DNA of 64,000 bases, taken from NCBI RefSeq assembly GCF_026410925.1, contig NZ_CP112972.1, forward strand, positions 1 to 64,000. Direction: 5' to 3'. Below the pieces are notes generated by a model that was not told where the DNA came from, ran no database searches, and worked only from the letters and a program-made list of their open reading frames with translations. Position numbers and translations under genes: made by a program. The first letter of the stretch is position 1; each line of letters opens with the position of its first letter. Shown in pieces: positions 55,057-62,931 of this stretch. The DNA is from Halovenus salina (GTDB taxonomy: Archaea > Halobacteriota > Halobacteria > Halobacteriales > Haloarculaceae).

Positions 55057-56262
55057 TCAGGGCGCGGTCGGCGCTTCGAGCGCGCGGAAGCCCCGCTCGA
55101 AATCCGCCTTCAGGTCCGAGATATCCTCGATACCGACCGAGACACGGAATAGCGAGTCAGAGATGCCAAGCTCTGCGCGGCGCTCTGCGCCGATTGGTTC
55201 GTGTGTCATCGTCGCCGGATGGTTGACCAACGTCTCGACGCCGCCGAGGCTGACGGCCAGGTTCATCGTCTCGATGGCCTCGACGAAGCGCTGGGCTTCC
55301 GCCATGCCGCCAGCGAGTTCGAACGAGAGTACGCCGCCGAAGCCGCTCATCTGCTCGCAGGCGAGGTCGTGCTGGGGGTGACTCTCCAGCCCTGGGTAGT
55401 AGACTGCACTCACCTCCTCGCTGGCTTCGAGATACGAGGCGAGTTCCATGGCGTTTTCTTCGTGGGTACGCATGCGAACCCCCAGCGTTTTCATCCCCCG
55501 TGAGAGGAGATAGGCGTCGAACGGCGGCATCTGGTTACCCAGCCCGACCTGCTGGTTGAAGCCGATTGCCTCGGCGACGTGGGGGTCGTCGGTGACGAGT
55601 GCGCCGCCGATACCGTCGCTGTGACCGTTGAGATACTTGGTCGTGCTGTGTGCGACCACATCGGCCCCCAGTTCGAGCGGCTGCTGGAAGTACGGGCTCG
55701 CGAACGTGTTATCGACGCCGAACACCGCCTCGTGGTCGGCCGCAACATCGGCGATTGCGGCGATATCACAGAGCTGAATCAGTGGATTGGTCGGGGTCTC
55801 CATCCAGACGAGTCCCGTCTGGTCGTCGACGGCGTCGGCGACCGTGTCCGTCTCGCGGGCATCGACGAACACGACATCGAAGCCGAGTCTGTCACGGAAG
55901 AGTTGTTCGAACATCCGGCGGGTCCCGGCATAGAGGTCGTCGAACGTGACGATACGGTCGCCCTCCTCGACGGCCGAGAGCACTGCCGTCGCGATTGCGG
56001 CGGTCCCCGAGCCAAAGGCAAACGCGAGCTCGCCGCCGGCTAGGTCTGCAAGCTGTTGTTCGACGGCGTGTCTCGTCGGATTCGAGAGCCGCCCGTACAG
56101 AAACTCGCCAGCGTCGGGATCGACGTCTTCGAGGCTCATCTCGGGGTCGATGCCGTCCAGACGGTAGGTCGAAGACAGGTGTATCGGTGAAACGACGTCT
56201 CCGTCTCTCCAGTCGGTGTACTCTGCGACTGCCCGCGTGTCGAACGCTTCTTCCTCTTCCAT
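55057..56262 (-). CDS. cystathionine gamma-synthase/lyase family PLP enzyme
   Basis: 401 residues, a trans-sulfuration family enzyme. PLP and substrate sites are FLYGRLSNPTRHAVEQQLAD, AFAFGSGTAAIATAVLSAV, VWMETPTNPLIQLCD, FGVDNTFASPY and the PLP Lys in VAHSTTKYLNGHSDGIGGAL. It could make cystathionine or cleave it, or act as methionine gamma-lyase; the sequence alone does not decide. ATG 56262 is chosen, with TATA-like CTATTAATG about 28 nt upstream. Confidence 0.9.
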   Translation of the reverse strand: MEEEEAFDTRAVAEYTDWRDGDVVSPIHLSSTYRLDGIDPEMSLEDVDPDAGEFLYGRLSNPTRHAVEQQLADLAGGELAFAFGSGTAAIATAVLSAVEEGDRIVTFDDLYAGTRRMFEQLFRDRLGFDVVFVDARETDTVADAVDDQTGLVWMETPTNPLIQLCDIAAIADVAADHEAVFGVDNTFASPYFQQPLELGADVVAHSTTKYLNGHSDGIGGALVTDDPHVAEAIGFNQQVGLGNQMPPFDAYLLSRGMKTLGVRMRTHEENAMELASYLEASEEVSAVYYPGLESHPQHDLACEQMSGFGGVLSFELAGGMAEAQRFVEAIETMNLAVSLGGVETLVNHPATMTHEPIGAERRAELGISDSLFRVSVGIEDISDLKADFERGFRALEAPTAP

Positions 56263-56511
56263 GTTATTTGATGTCGTATACACGCATTAATAGATTTCTC
56301 TTTTTCCCGTAATTCCGGAGTAAAGATTCATTAACGGAGATAATATATGCCTAATATCGCACGAATGTTCATACTATTGTCGGCCCATATACCTCAGAGA
56401 CATATTGATGACAGAGACGGCAAAGCGACACGGCACGGTACGGACCCGGGGGGCAGCGAATCAAGAGGACCGACCGAACTGCTTACACGTCTGGGTGTTG
56501 TAGACGGAACT

Positions 56512-56887
56512 GGCAGAGGGAGGTCGGTTTCCGTGTCCCAGACCGCGAGCAAGGGACATGAGGAAAGTCCCCCCACCGTCAGGGCAGGTGACCGGGTGCA
56601 AGCCCGGGGCGGGAGACCGCCGGCTCTGGAACAGAAACGAGACCCCTCGCCCCGACCGATGAGGTGTGCGAACCCCGCGCGAAAACGGTGACAGACCGGG
56701 AAGCAACGGGGAGTTAACCCACCGAGGGCGTGGTCGACACATTCGTGCGACCGCGAACAGACGGGCGAGAACGGATGGAACGGCGAACCCTCACCGGTGC
56801 AAGTCCGAACCACAAGGTAGCCCTAAGGTCGGTTCGGACGCTGAGCTGAATGTCAACTGAACAGAAGGGGGCTTACTCCCCTCAGCC
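56512..56887 (+). ncRNA. rnpB: RNase P RNA
   Basis: A type A archaeal RNase P RNA of about 376 nt. CR-I is read as GAGGAAAGTCCCCCC (56559-56573), followed by GGGTGCAAGCCCGGGG. The 3' part contains ACAGAAGGGGGCTTACTCCC (CR-V and P2 strand). P1 can be formed between GGCAGAGGG at 56512 and CCCCTCAGCC at 56878-56887. It is the catalytic subunit that removes tRNA 5' leaders; its protein partner Rnp1 is encoded at 15.4 kb. The promoter is not obvious: ATAATATATGCC (~56339) and ACATATTGATG (~56400) are candidate TATA elements. A longer 5' precursor cannot be excluded. Confidence 0.92.
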
Positions 56888-56920
56888 ATAGTTGTGCCAG
56901 CGTCGGCCACGGACCACGTG

Positions 56921-56927
56921 TACTTAT
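56921..56927 (+). promoter_or_regulatory. TATA-like box of radB
   Basis: TACTTAT is centred about 30 nt upstream of GTG 56954, consistent with a leaderless transcript. Confidence 0.5.
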
Positions 56928-56953
56928 CCGCGAAGACGACCCACATCCATCTA

Positions 56954-57640
56954 GTGACTGGACCAGTTCAGACAGGCTGTGTCGGTGTCGACGAACTGCT
57001 CGGGGGAGGGTTCGAACGGGGGGCCGTCACGCAGGTGTACGGCTCGCCTGCTGCGGGGAAGACGAATCTCGTTCTCTCGGCTGCCGTCGACACCGCCGCC
57101 GCCGGCGACACTGCTCTGCTTATCGACACGGAGGGGTTGTCCATCGACAGGCTCGAACAGCTCGCCGCTGCCCATCCCGACGCGACCGTCGACGATGTCG
57201 CCTCGAACATCATCATCACGGAGGTCCACGACTTCGAGGAACAACGCGAGGCAGTCCAGGACGTGACAGAGTTCGCAAGCCAGGTCGAGTTCGTGGCTGT
57301 CGACAGCGCGACTGGGTTCTACCGGCTCGAACGAACCGAACAGGCAGACGGAGAGGCACTGCGGGACGTGGCCCGTCAAATCACGCACCTCCTCTCGCTC
57401 GCGCGGAAACACGATATCGCCGTCGCCATCACGAATCAGGTCTACACCGACCCGGAGACCGACAACTCGAGCGCACTGGGCGGACACACACTTAACCACT
57501 GGTCGGCAATCATCCTCCGGCTGGACCGGTTTCGCGGCGGCAACCGACGGGCGACACTGGAGAAACACCATTCGAAAGCTGCGGGCGACACAGCACAGTT
57601 CAGAATTGCCGAGGACGGATTGGAGACTGGCGACCGCTAA
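56954..57640 (+). CDS. radB: DNA repair and recombination protein RadB
   Basis: 228 residues, the short RecA-fold paralogue that lacks the N-terminal HhH domain of RadA. The ATPase core has VDELLGGGFERGAVTQVYG, Walker A GSPAAGKTN near 36 and Walker B FVAVDSATGF near 112. RadB assists loading and regulation of RadA. The frame is open to 56894, but a leaderless GTG at 56954 (after TACTTAT) gives MTGPVQTGCVGVD, which matches the family. It overlaps phoU by 4 nt on the opposite strand. Confidence 0.92.
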   Translation: MTGPVQTGCVGVDELLGGGFERGAVTQVYGSPAAGKTNLVLSAAVDTAAAGDTALLIDTEGLSIDRLEQLAAAHPDATVDDVASNIIITEVHDFEEQREAVQDVTEFASQVEFVAVDSATGFYRLERTEQADGEALRDVARQITHLLSLARKHDIAVAITNQVYTDPETDNSSALGGHTLNHWSAIILRLDRFRGGNRRATLEKHHSKAAGDTAQFRIAEDGLETGDR

Positions 57641-58308
57641 TAGAGGAGTTCGTCGTCTGATTCGACCATATAGAGCGTCCGCGCGGAGATGTTGACGGCG
57701 TGGTCGCCGACGCGTTCGAGGTCTCGAATTGTTAGGAGGAGCCGGTAGACATCCTGCATCAGTGCCTCGACCTCTCCGTCGTTCACGTCGTCGCGCTCGA
57801 TGAGGTCACGGGCGACTGTCTCTGAGGCGGTCTCACACATCTCGTCGATTTCGTCGTCGCGCTCTGCAATCGCATAGCAGTTCTCGACATCTTCGTCAGA
57901 ATACCCCTCCATTGCGGTCTCGACCATCTCGACGACGGCTTCGCCGATCGACTGGATGTCGACATCGGGTGCGAGGTTCTGTTGTGCGTCGAGGGTATAA
58001 TCTCCGAGATTTGTCGCGAGGTCGGCGATCCGTTCAAGATCGGTGATAATCTTGAACGACGCGGCGATGAACCGCAGGTCGCCGGCGACAGGCTGTTGGA
58101 GCGCGATGAGATCCATACACTGCTGTTCGAGTTCGAGATAGAGCTTGTTGACCTCGTCGTCGCCCTCGATGACATCCCAGGCCATCTCCTCGTCTTTCTG
58201 TTCGAGGGCTGTCAGTCCCATGTTCAGCCGCTCCAGGACAACTTCACTCATAAATAGAACGTCCTCCCGGAGTTGGTCGAGTTCGTCTTGATATCCTTCT
58301 CGTGGCAT
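57637..58308 (-). CDS. PhoU-family phosphate regulator
   Basis: 223 residues of two three-helix PhoU bundles. Repeats are visible around VLERLNMGLTALEQKDEEMA and CYAIAERDDEIDEMCETAS, with metal-binding acidic residues (EGDDEVNKLYLELEQ, ERDDEIDEM). ITDLERIADLATNLGDY and IRDLERVGDHAVNISARTL are the conserved second-helix motifs. It controls phosphate uptake signalling; no pst genes are adjacent. A TATA-like ACATAATTC lies about 29 nt before ATG. Confidence 0.92.
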   Translation of the reverse strand: MPREGYQDELDQLREDVLFMSEVVLERLNMGLTALEQKDEEMAWDVIEGDDEVNKLYLELEQQCMDLIALQQPVAGDLRFIAASFKIITDLERIADLATNLGDYTLDAQQNLAPDVDIQSIGEAVVEMVETAMEGYSDEDVENCYAIAERDDEIDEMCETASETVARDLIERDDVNDGEVEALMQDVYRLLLTIRDLERVGDHAVNISARTLYMVESDDELLY

Positions 58309-58356
58309 GCGTAGGCGTGAACGGCCTCGAATTATGTACTTTGCGCTCCTGGAAGC

Positions 58357-58839
58357 TTACGATTCGAGCAGCGACCGGGTCTGACGGTGTCTGTAGCGAA
58401 ACATCGGCTCGAATCCGACAACTGCAAGCGGGCCGAACAGACCGTCTAGCGGACCAAGCGGGAGTTCGTACTCGACGTGGTCACGGATTACCGTCTCCTC
58501 GCCGTCGGCATAGAAGTTGTGCGTGTGTTCCCACTCCGGGAACGGTCCATCATCCATCGTGTCTCTGAAGAATCCGGAGCCATCCGAGCGGTCTCGCGCG
58601 ACAATCTCCGAAACCCAGCGCTGACGCGGGCCGACACCGAACGGCCGTACTGATGCGTGGATAGTCGCGCCCGTCTCGAGTACGTCCGGGTCTGACTCGC
58701 CGTCCGGGCCAGTCACCGATTCGATTTCCATCCCCATCCAGTCGGGAGTCAGCGCTTCGAGCCCCTTCTCTGTCGAGTGAAAGTCCCAGACCTCCTCGAA
58801 TGGCGCGGCCACCCGGACACTCCGTTCGTACGTGTGCAT
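58357..58839 (-). CDS. SRPBCC superfamily protein
   Basis: 160 residues of the START/Bet v1-like fold: YERSVRVAAPFEEVWDFHST at the start, and WEHTHNFYADGEETVIRDHVEYELPLG late in the chain. It has a hydrophobic ligand cavity by family. Close homologues are annotated only as cyclase/dehydrase or SRPBCC. Function unknown. It lies between phoU and gdh in the same direction. Confidence 0.8.
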   Translation of the reverse strand: MHTYERSVRVAAPFEEVWDFHSTEKGLEALTPDWMGMEIESVTGPDGESDPDVLETGATIHASVRPFGVGPRQRWVSEIVARDRSDGSGFFRDTMDDGPFPEWEHTHNFYADGEETVIRDHVEYELPLGPLDGLFGPLAVVGFEPMFRYRHRQTRSLLES

Positions 58840-58878
58840 ACCTGTTGTAGGGTGCCGACGACCCTTTCTCTTGTGCTC

Positions 58879-60135
58879 TCAGGGCCAGTGGCCTGCTTCG
58901 TCCATCGCCTCGACGACCCGCTGGATTGCTACGATATACATCGCCTCCCGGTAGGTTGCAGCGTTGTGTTCCTCTTTCGCCCGCACCATCTCCTCAAAGG
59001 CGTCGACGACGTGCGTTTCGAGTTCCTCGACGACGCGGTCTTTGCTCCAGTAAAACTGCTGACGGTTCTGTACCCACTCGAAATAGGAGACGGTTACGCC
59101 GCCGGCGTTTGCGAGAATGTCGGGGATAACGACGATGTCTCGCGGTTCGAGGACCTCGTCGGCCCCAGTCGTCAGGGGACCGTTGGCGGCCTCGACGATG
59201 ACCTCGGCGGCGACCGACTCGGCGATTCTCGCGTCGATAGCGTTTTCCAGTGCCGCCGGAATCAGCAAATCGACCTCTGCCGTCAGCAGCTCCTCGCCGG
59301 TCAGTTCCTCGCTCGCCTCCGGATAGCCCGTGACGGCCCCTGTCTCGCGTTTGAACTGCTTGAGTGCTCGGGCATCGAACCCTTCTGGATTGTAAACTCC
59401 CCCACTCGAGTCCGAGACGGCGACGAGACGGGCACCCATGTCATCGAGTAATGCCGCAGCGACGCTGCCGGCGTTGCCGTACCCCTGAACGGCGACCGTC
59501 GCGCCAGAGAGTTCTCGGTCGAGGTGTCGGAACGTCTCGCGTGCCGTCAGCGAGATGGACCGTCCCGTTGCTTCAGTCCTCCCTTCACTTCCACCGCTTT
59601 CGAGTCCCTTGCCGGTGACGACACCTGGCTCGGTCCGGCCTTCGAGGGTCTCGTAGGTGTCTTTGAGCCAGTTCATCTCGCGTTGGCCCGTGTTCACGTC
59701 CGGTCCCGGAATGTCCTGGTCGACGCCGATAACGGGACGAATCGCGGCGGCGTATGCTCGTGTTATCCGCTCGATCTCGGCCTCGGAGTAGGCCCCCGGG
59801 TCCAAGGATATGCCACCTTTCGCGCCGCCGTACGGGATGTCGATTGCCCCGCACTTGTAGGTCATCCAGCCAGAGAGCGCACGTACCTCATCGCGACTCA
59901 CCCTTGGATGGTACCGGATACCGCCCTTGTACGGCCCTCTGTCGTCGTTGAACTGCGAGCGGTACGCCTCGAACGTTTCGAGTGTGCCATCATCGAGTTC
60001 GACGGTCAGGTTCACCTCTTCGACTCGCTGTGGCGTGGTGAGATAGTCGACGACCCCCTCATCGAGGTCAAGTGTCTCTGCCGCAGTCCGTACCTGTGTC
60101 TGGAAGTTCTCGAAAGGTCCCGCCTCGTCTGTCAT
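58879..60135 (-). CDS. glutamate dehydrogenase
   Basis: 418 residues, a hexameric family I dehydrogenase. It links glutamate to 2-oxoglutarate and ammonia. The catalytic region is [31 protein letters not shown]; the NAD(P)-binding domain has [17 protein letters not shown]. The segment around residue 190 ([17 protein letters not shown]) is common in haloarchaeal GDH. ATG 60135 is preferred to the longer frame, with ATTTTTTACC about 29 nt upstream. The neighbouring CitE-like gene is notable because GDH also feeds the methylaspartate cycle. Confidence 0.93.
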   Translation of the reverse strand: MTDEAGPFENFQTQVRTAAETLDLDEGVVDYLTTPQRVEEVNLTVELDDGTLETFEAYRSQFNDDRGPYKGGIRYHPRVSRDEVRALSGWMTYKCGAIDIPYGGAKGGISLDPGAYSEAEIERITRAYAAAIRPVIGVDQDIPGPDVNTGQREMNWLKDTYETLEGRTEPGVVTGKGLESGGSEGRTEATGRSISLTARETFRHLDRELSGATVAVQGYGNAGSVAAALLDDMGARLVAVSDSSGGVYNPEGFDARALKQFKRETGAVTGYPEASEELTGEELLTAEVDLLIPAALENAIDARIAESVAAEVIVEAANGPLTTGADEVLEPRDIVVIPDILANAGGVTVSYFEWVQNRQQFYWSKDRVVEELETHVVDAFEEMVRAKEEHNAATYREAMYIVAIQRVVEAMDEAGHWP

Positions 60136-60159
60136 CGTTTCTATATTGTCCAGCGTGGT

Positions 60160-60168
60160 AAAAAATGT
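60160..60168 (-). promoter_or_regulatory. TATA-like box of the glutamate dehydrogenase gene
   Basis: ATTTTTTAC on the minus strand, about 29 nt before ATG at 60135. Confidence 0.45.
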
Positions 60169-60226
60169 ATACCACGAACGCTCACAATAGAACAGACTCG
60201 ATGAACACAACTGGGCGTTTGTTGTG

Positions 60227-61075
60227 CTACTCCAGTGCGCCGGCAGCGTCCGCTCGTTTGATGAGGTCTTCGGCCTGTGCGACAAGCGGTGCGTCTATCA
60301 TCTCGCCGTCGACGGCGAACACGCCTCGCCCAGCCGCCTCGGCCTCCTCTTTTTTCTTGAGTACCTCACGTGCCCACTCGATGCGCTCCTGATTGGGCGT
60401 GAACGCCTTGTTGATGACCGACACCTGGGCGGGGTGAATCGCCATCTTGCCGTCGAATCCGAGGTCGATGGCCCGCTCTGTGTCCGCAGCGAGTCCCTCG
60501 GTGTCCTCGAAATCGGTATACAGCGTGTCGACGGCGTCGACCTCCTGGCTGCTTGCCGCGAGAACGACGTGTTCCCTGGCGTAGAGTATCTCGGTCCCCT
60601 CTGCCGAGCGGTTCAACCCCACGTCGGCCGAGAGGTCTTCGGCACCCAACAACAGTGCGTCGGTCGCCGCTGCCGCAGCGACCTCCTGTGCCGCCAGAAC
60701 ACCCGCTGCGGTTTCGAGCAGCGCCAGCACTGGAACCACCTCGGCGTGGTCTGCCATCGCCTCGGCCACCGCCTCGACATCCTGACGACCGGCGACTTTC
60801 GGCAGCATGACGCTATCTATCTCCGACAGGACGGAACTAAGCCTGTCTAGGTCATCCCGGCCGCCGGCGTCGAGGGGATTGAGGCGGACACAGAGTTCAC
60901 AGTCCGGGTCAAGCGAGCTGACAACCTCAGCGACGCAGTCGCGAGCCGTCGACTTTGCTGAAGGGGCAACTGCGTCTTCGAGGTCGAACACCACCACGTC
61001 GGCTCCCGAGTCGGGTGCTTTCCGCAACAGGTCGGACTGGTCGCCGGGAGAGAACAGAACGGTTCGTCGAACCAT
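60227..61075 (-). CDS. CitE-like aldolase/lyase (HpcH/HpaI family)
   Basis: 282 residues of the malyl-CoA/citryl-CoA lyase type. It has [47 protein letters not shown], the metal-binding Glu in [14 protein letters not shown] and [12 protein letters not shown], and the C-terminal [20 protein letters not shown]. Candidate reactions are malyl-CoA or beta-methylmalyl-CoA cleavage, as in the haloarchaeal methylaspartate cycle; this is inferred. The frame opens farther, but ATG 61075 gives the family N-terminus. It reads in the same direction as gdh, 92 nt upstream of its start. Confidence 0.85.
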   Translation of the reverse strand: MVRRTVLFSPGDQSDLLRKAPDSGADVVVFDLEDAVAPSAKSTARDCVAEVVSSLDPDCELCVRLNPLDAGGRDDLDRLSSVLSEIDSVMLPKVAGRQDVEAVAEAMADHAEVVPVLALLETAAGVLAAQEVAAAAATDALLLGAEDLSADVGLNRSAEGTEILYAREHVVLAASSQEVDAVDTLYTDFEDTEGLAADTERAIDLGFDGKMAIHPAQVSVINKAFTPNQERIEWAREVLKKKEEAEAAGRGVFAVDGEMIDAPLVAQAEDLIKRADAAGALE

Positions 61076-61207
61076 ACCGAACAGTCTGCCCAGGGACCTG
61101 TTAGTCGTTTTGGGACGCGGTGGAACTGTTAACTTCGCAGAGCCCATCAGAGAGAGCATGAACGGAGTATCCGGAATACGACCCGTGACCTCGGGAGAAC
61201 ACATGGG

Positions 61208-61846
61208 ATGACCGGGCCACACCAGGGGCAGCCGCTTGTGACCGCCGGCGAGTCCCTCGACAGGGCAGAGGCCGTCGTGATTATGGTCCACGGACGAGGT
61301 GCGAGGGCTCGGGGAATCCTCGGCATGGCCGGCGAGTTCGACGCCGAGGGGGTGGCGTATCTGGCCCCACAGGCACAGCGAAACGAGTGGTATCCACAGT
61401 CGTTTCTATCTCCTGTGGAGGCCAACGAGCCCGGGCGCACGTCCGGGCTCCAGGCAATCGGGGACGCACTTGCTGAGGCCGAACGCGCCGGAATACCTCC
61501 CGAACGGGTGCTGATTATGGGGTTCTCACAGGGTGGCTGTCTCGCGACCGAGTACGTCGCACGGAACCCGCGCCGGTACGGCGGTCTCGCCGCACTCAGT
61601 GGCGGCCTCATCGGCGAGGAGGTGGAGCCCGAGGACTACGAGGGCGACCTGGCGAAGATGCCGGCATTCTTCGGCTGTAGCGACATCGACCCACACATTC
61701 CCGAAGAACGCGTCCACGAATCCGCCGAGGTGTTTGAGCGCCTCGGTGCCGACGTCGAGACGCGACTCTACGAGGGGATGGGCCACACGGTCAATCAGGA
61801 CGAACTCGACTACGTGTCGTCGATGGTGGCTGGCCTGGGCGACTAA
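61208..61846 (+). CDS. alpha/beta hydrolase (carboxylesterase/phospholipase type)
   Basis: 212 residues of the acyl-protein-thioesterase/carboxylesterase family. The oxyanion region is VVIMVHGRGARARG, the nucleophile Ser is in LIMGFSQGGCLATEY near 105, the Asp is in GCSDIDPHIP and the His in EGMGHTVNQDEL. It is a cytoplasmic esterase with an unknown substrate. It is divergent from the CitE-like gene. Confidence 0.9.
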   Translation: MTGPHQGQPLVTAGESLDRAEAVVIMVHGRGARARGILGMAGEFDAEGVAYLAPQAQRNEWYPQSFLSPVEANEPGRTSGLQAIGDALAEAERAGIPPERVLIMGFSQGGCLATEYVARNPRRYGGLAALSGGLIGEEVEPEDYEGDLAKMPAFFGCSDIDPHIPEERVHESAEVFERLGADVETRLYEGMGHTVNQDELDYVSSMVAGLGD

Positions 61847-62201
61847 TGCATCGTAGTTGTTGTGAGCTAACGACACGAGAGAGTCACAGACACCAGATTC
61901 GCGAACCGTAGATTGGGCCTGTCGTACCGCTCAGTCCAGGCCACCGACACAGCACTTCAGCATCCGCGGCGCTTGCGCCGTGGTTCACTGAACGCGAGGT
62001 GAAGCCGAGCGTTCAGCCTTTTTAGCGTAGATTTTTGCGACGAGAGGTGCCCACAGTGAGCGAAGCGAACGAGGACACCCGAGTCGGAAAAAGGTACTTC
62101 TACACCGCTAATGACCGATTGACTACACGGAGACCACCTCGTAGAACGGGTGCCATACAGTCTTCGATAGCGTCGACTGCAGTACTGGCCGCCTCTCTCA
62201 C
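61847..62201. other. 355-base intergenic stretch with two strong hairpins
   Basis: No gene is seen. Hairpin 1 is CCGCGGCG (61964-61971) with CGCCGTGG (61976-61983) around a CTTG tetraloop. Hairpin 2 is CTGAACGC (61988-61995) with GCGTTCAG (62009-62016) around a 13-nt loop, followed by CCTTTTTAG. Then come GTGAGCGAAGCGAACGAGGA-type purine-rich bases, often seen in haloarchaeal intergenic repeats. It could be a terminator of the upstream gene, a small RNA or a decayed mobile element. Confidence 0.5.
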
Positions 62202-62831
62202 TCATCGACTGCCGACAGCCGCGGCAATCGTGATATCGAATCCCCAGGACAGGTCGACGCTTTCGACCCAGTCATCGTTCTTATCGTACAGCGCCGGCGA
62301 CGACTCGAAGTGATACTCGCCGGCCGGGAAACAGCCGGCATCGGTCGGGTCATTGACGAGAATATACTCGTCTGTGGCCGTCTCGCCCGGCGCGAGTTCG
62401 TGTGTCGGCAGTCCCTCACCAGTGTACGAGATGGACTCCTGGGACGGGTCGGGGTCGACATAGCAAGAGGGTTCGTAACCTCGTGGCGGGTGGTCGGCCG
62501 CATCCAGAGAGTACAGTAACACTCCCGGCTCGCTGGCATCCTCGCTCTCGCCCTTATAGAACGGCGTCTGTATCCGCCAGTCAGTGCCGTCGGTGTTGGT
62601 TGTCGAGATGCTGAGGAAGGCCGTCGTCTCCGAGGTCACCGCAACGTCGGAGACAGAAACGTCGAACCGAACGGGCGGGTCCCCTGACGCCTGGTCGACG
62701 GCCGCGACCGAGACGTGTCGCTCGAAGGTCCGTGCGGTTTCGGTCGGCGTCTCTCCGCTCTCTGATGTACAGCCAGCAACTCCCCCACATACCCCGACTG
62801 AGACACACTTGAGGAGTTCTCGGCGCTGCAT
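62202..62831 (-). CDS. Tat-exported lipoprotein of unknown function
   Basis: 209 residues. The N-terminus MQRRELLKCVSVGVCGGVAG has a twin-arginine motif and a hydrophobic stretch ending in the lipobox VAGC at Cys21. This predicts Tat export and lipid anchoring on the outer face of the membrane, as is usual in haloarchaea. The mature part is beta-rich (FDVSVSDVAVTSETTAFLSI) and acidic with no known domain. It carries two further Cys residues (SCYVDPD and DAGCFPAGEYHFES) that could form a disulfide. Divergent relations are not clear; the partial gene upstream is on the same strand. Confidence 0.75.
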   Translation of the reverse strand: MQRRELLKCVSVGVCGGVAGCTSESGETPTETARTFERHVSVAAVDQASGDPPVRFDVSVSDVAVTSETTAFLSISTTNTDGTDWRIQTPFYKGESEDASEPGVLLYSLDAADHPPRGYEPSCYVDPDPSQESISYTGEGLPTHELAPGETATDEYILVNDPTDAGCFPAGEYHFESSPALYDKNDDWVESVDLSWGFDITIAAAVGSR

Positions 62832-62931
62832 ACTGCAGCTGTCTCGGTCGCGTCACTAATCTCTGTTCAAGGGTCAAAGTGCTGTTTGAGCTTTCCGGTG
62901 TCCAGTCAAATCTTCGACTGTGCCAGCGAAC

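Noticed and set aside
56347..56860. Several ORFs (e.g. 114 and 139 codons) over the RNase P RNA
   Set aside because: The conserved RNase P motifs and P1 pairing explain this region, and the ORFs show no protein motifs.
62050..62080. CRISPR-like repetition (GAGCGAAGCGAACGAG)
   Set aside because: Only one short, internally repetitive run with no regular repeat-spacer units. No CRISPR array is visible anywhere in the window.
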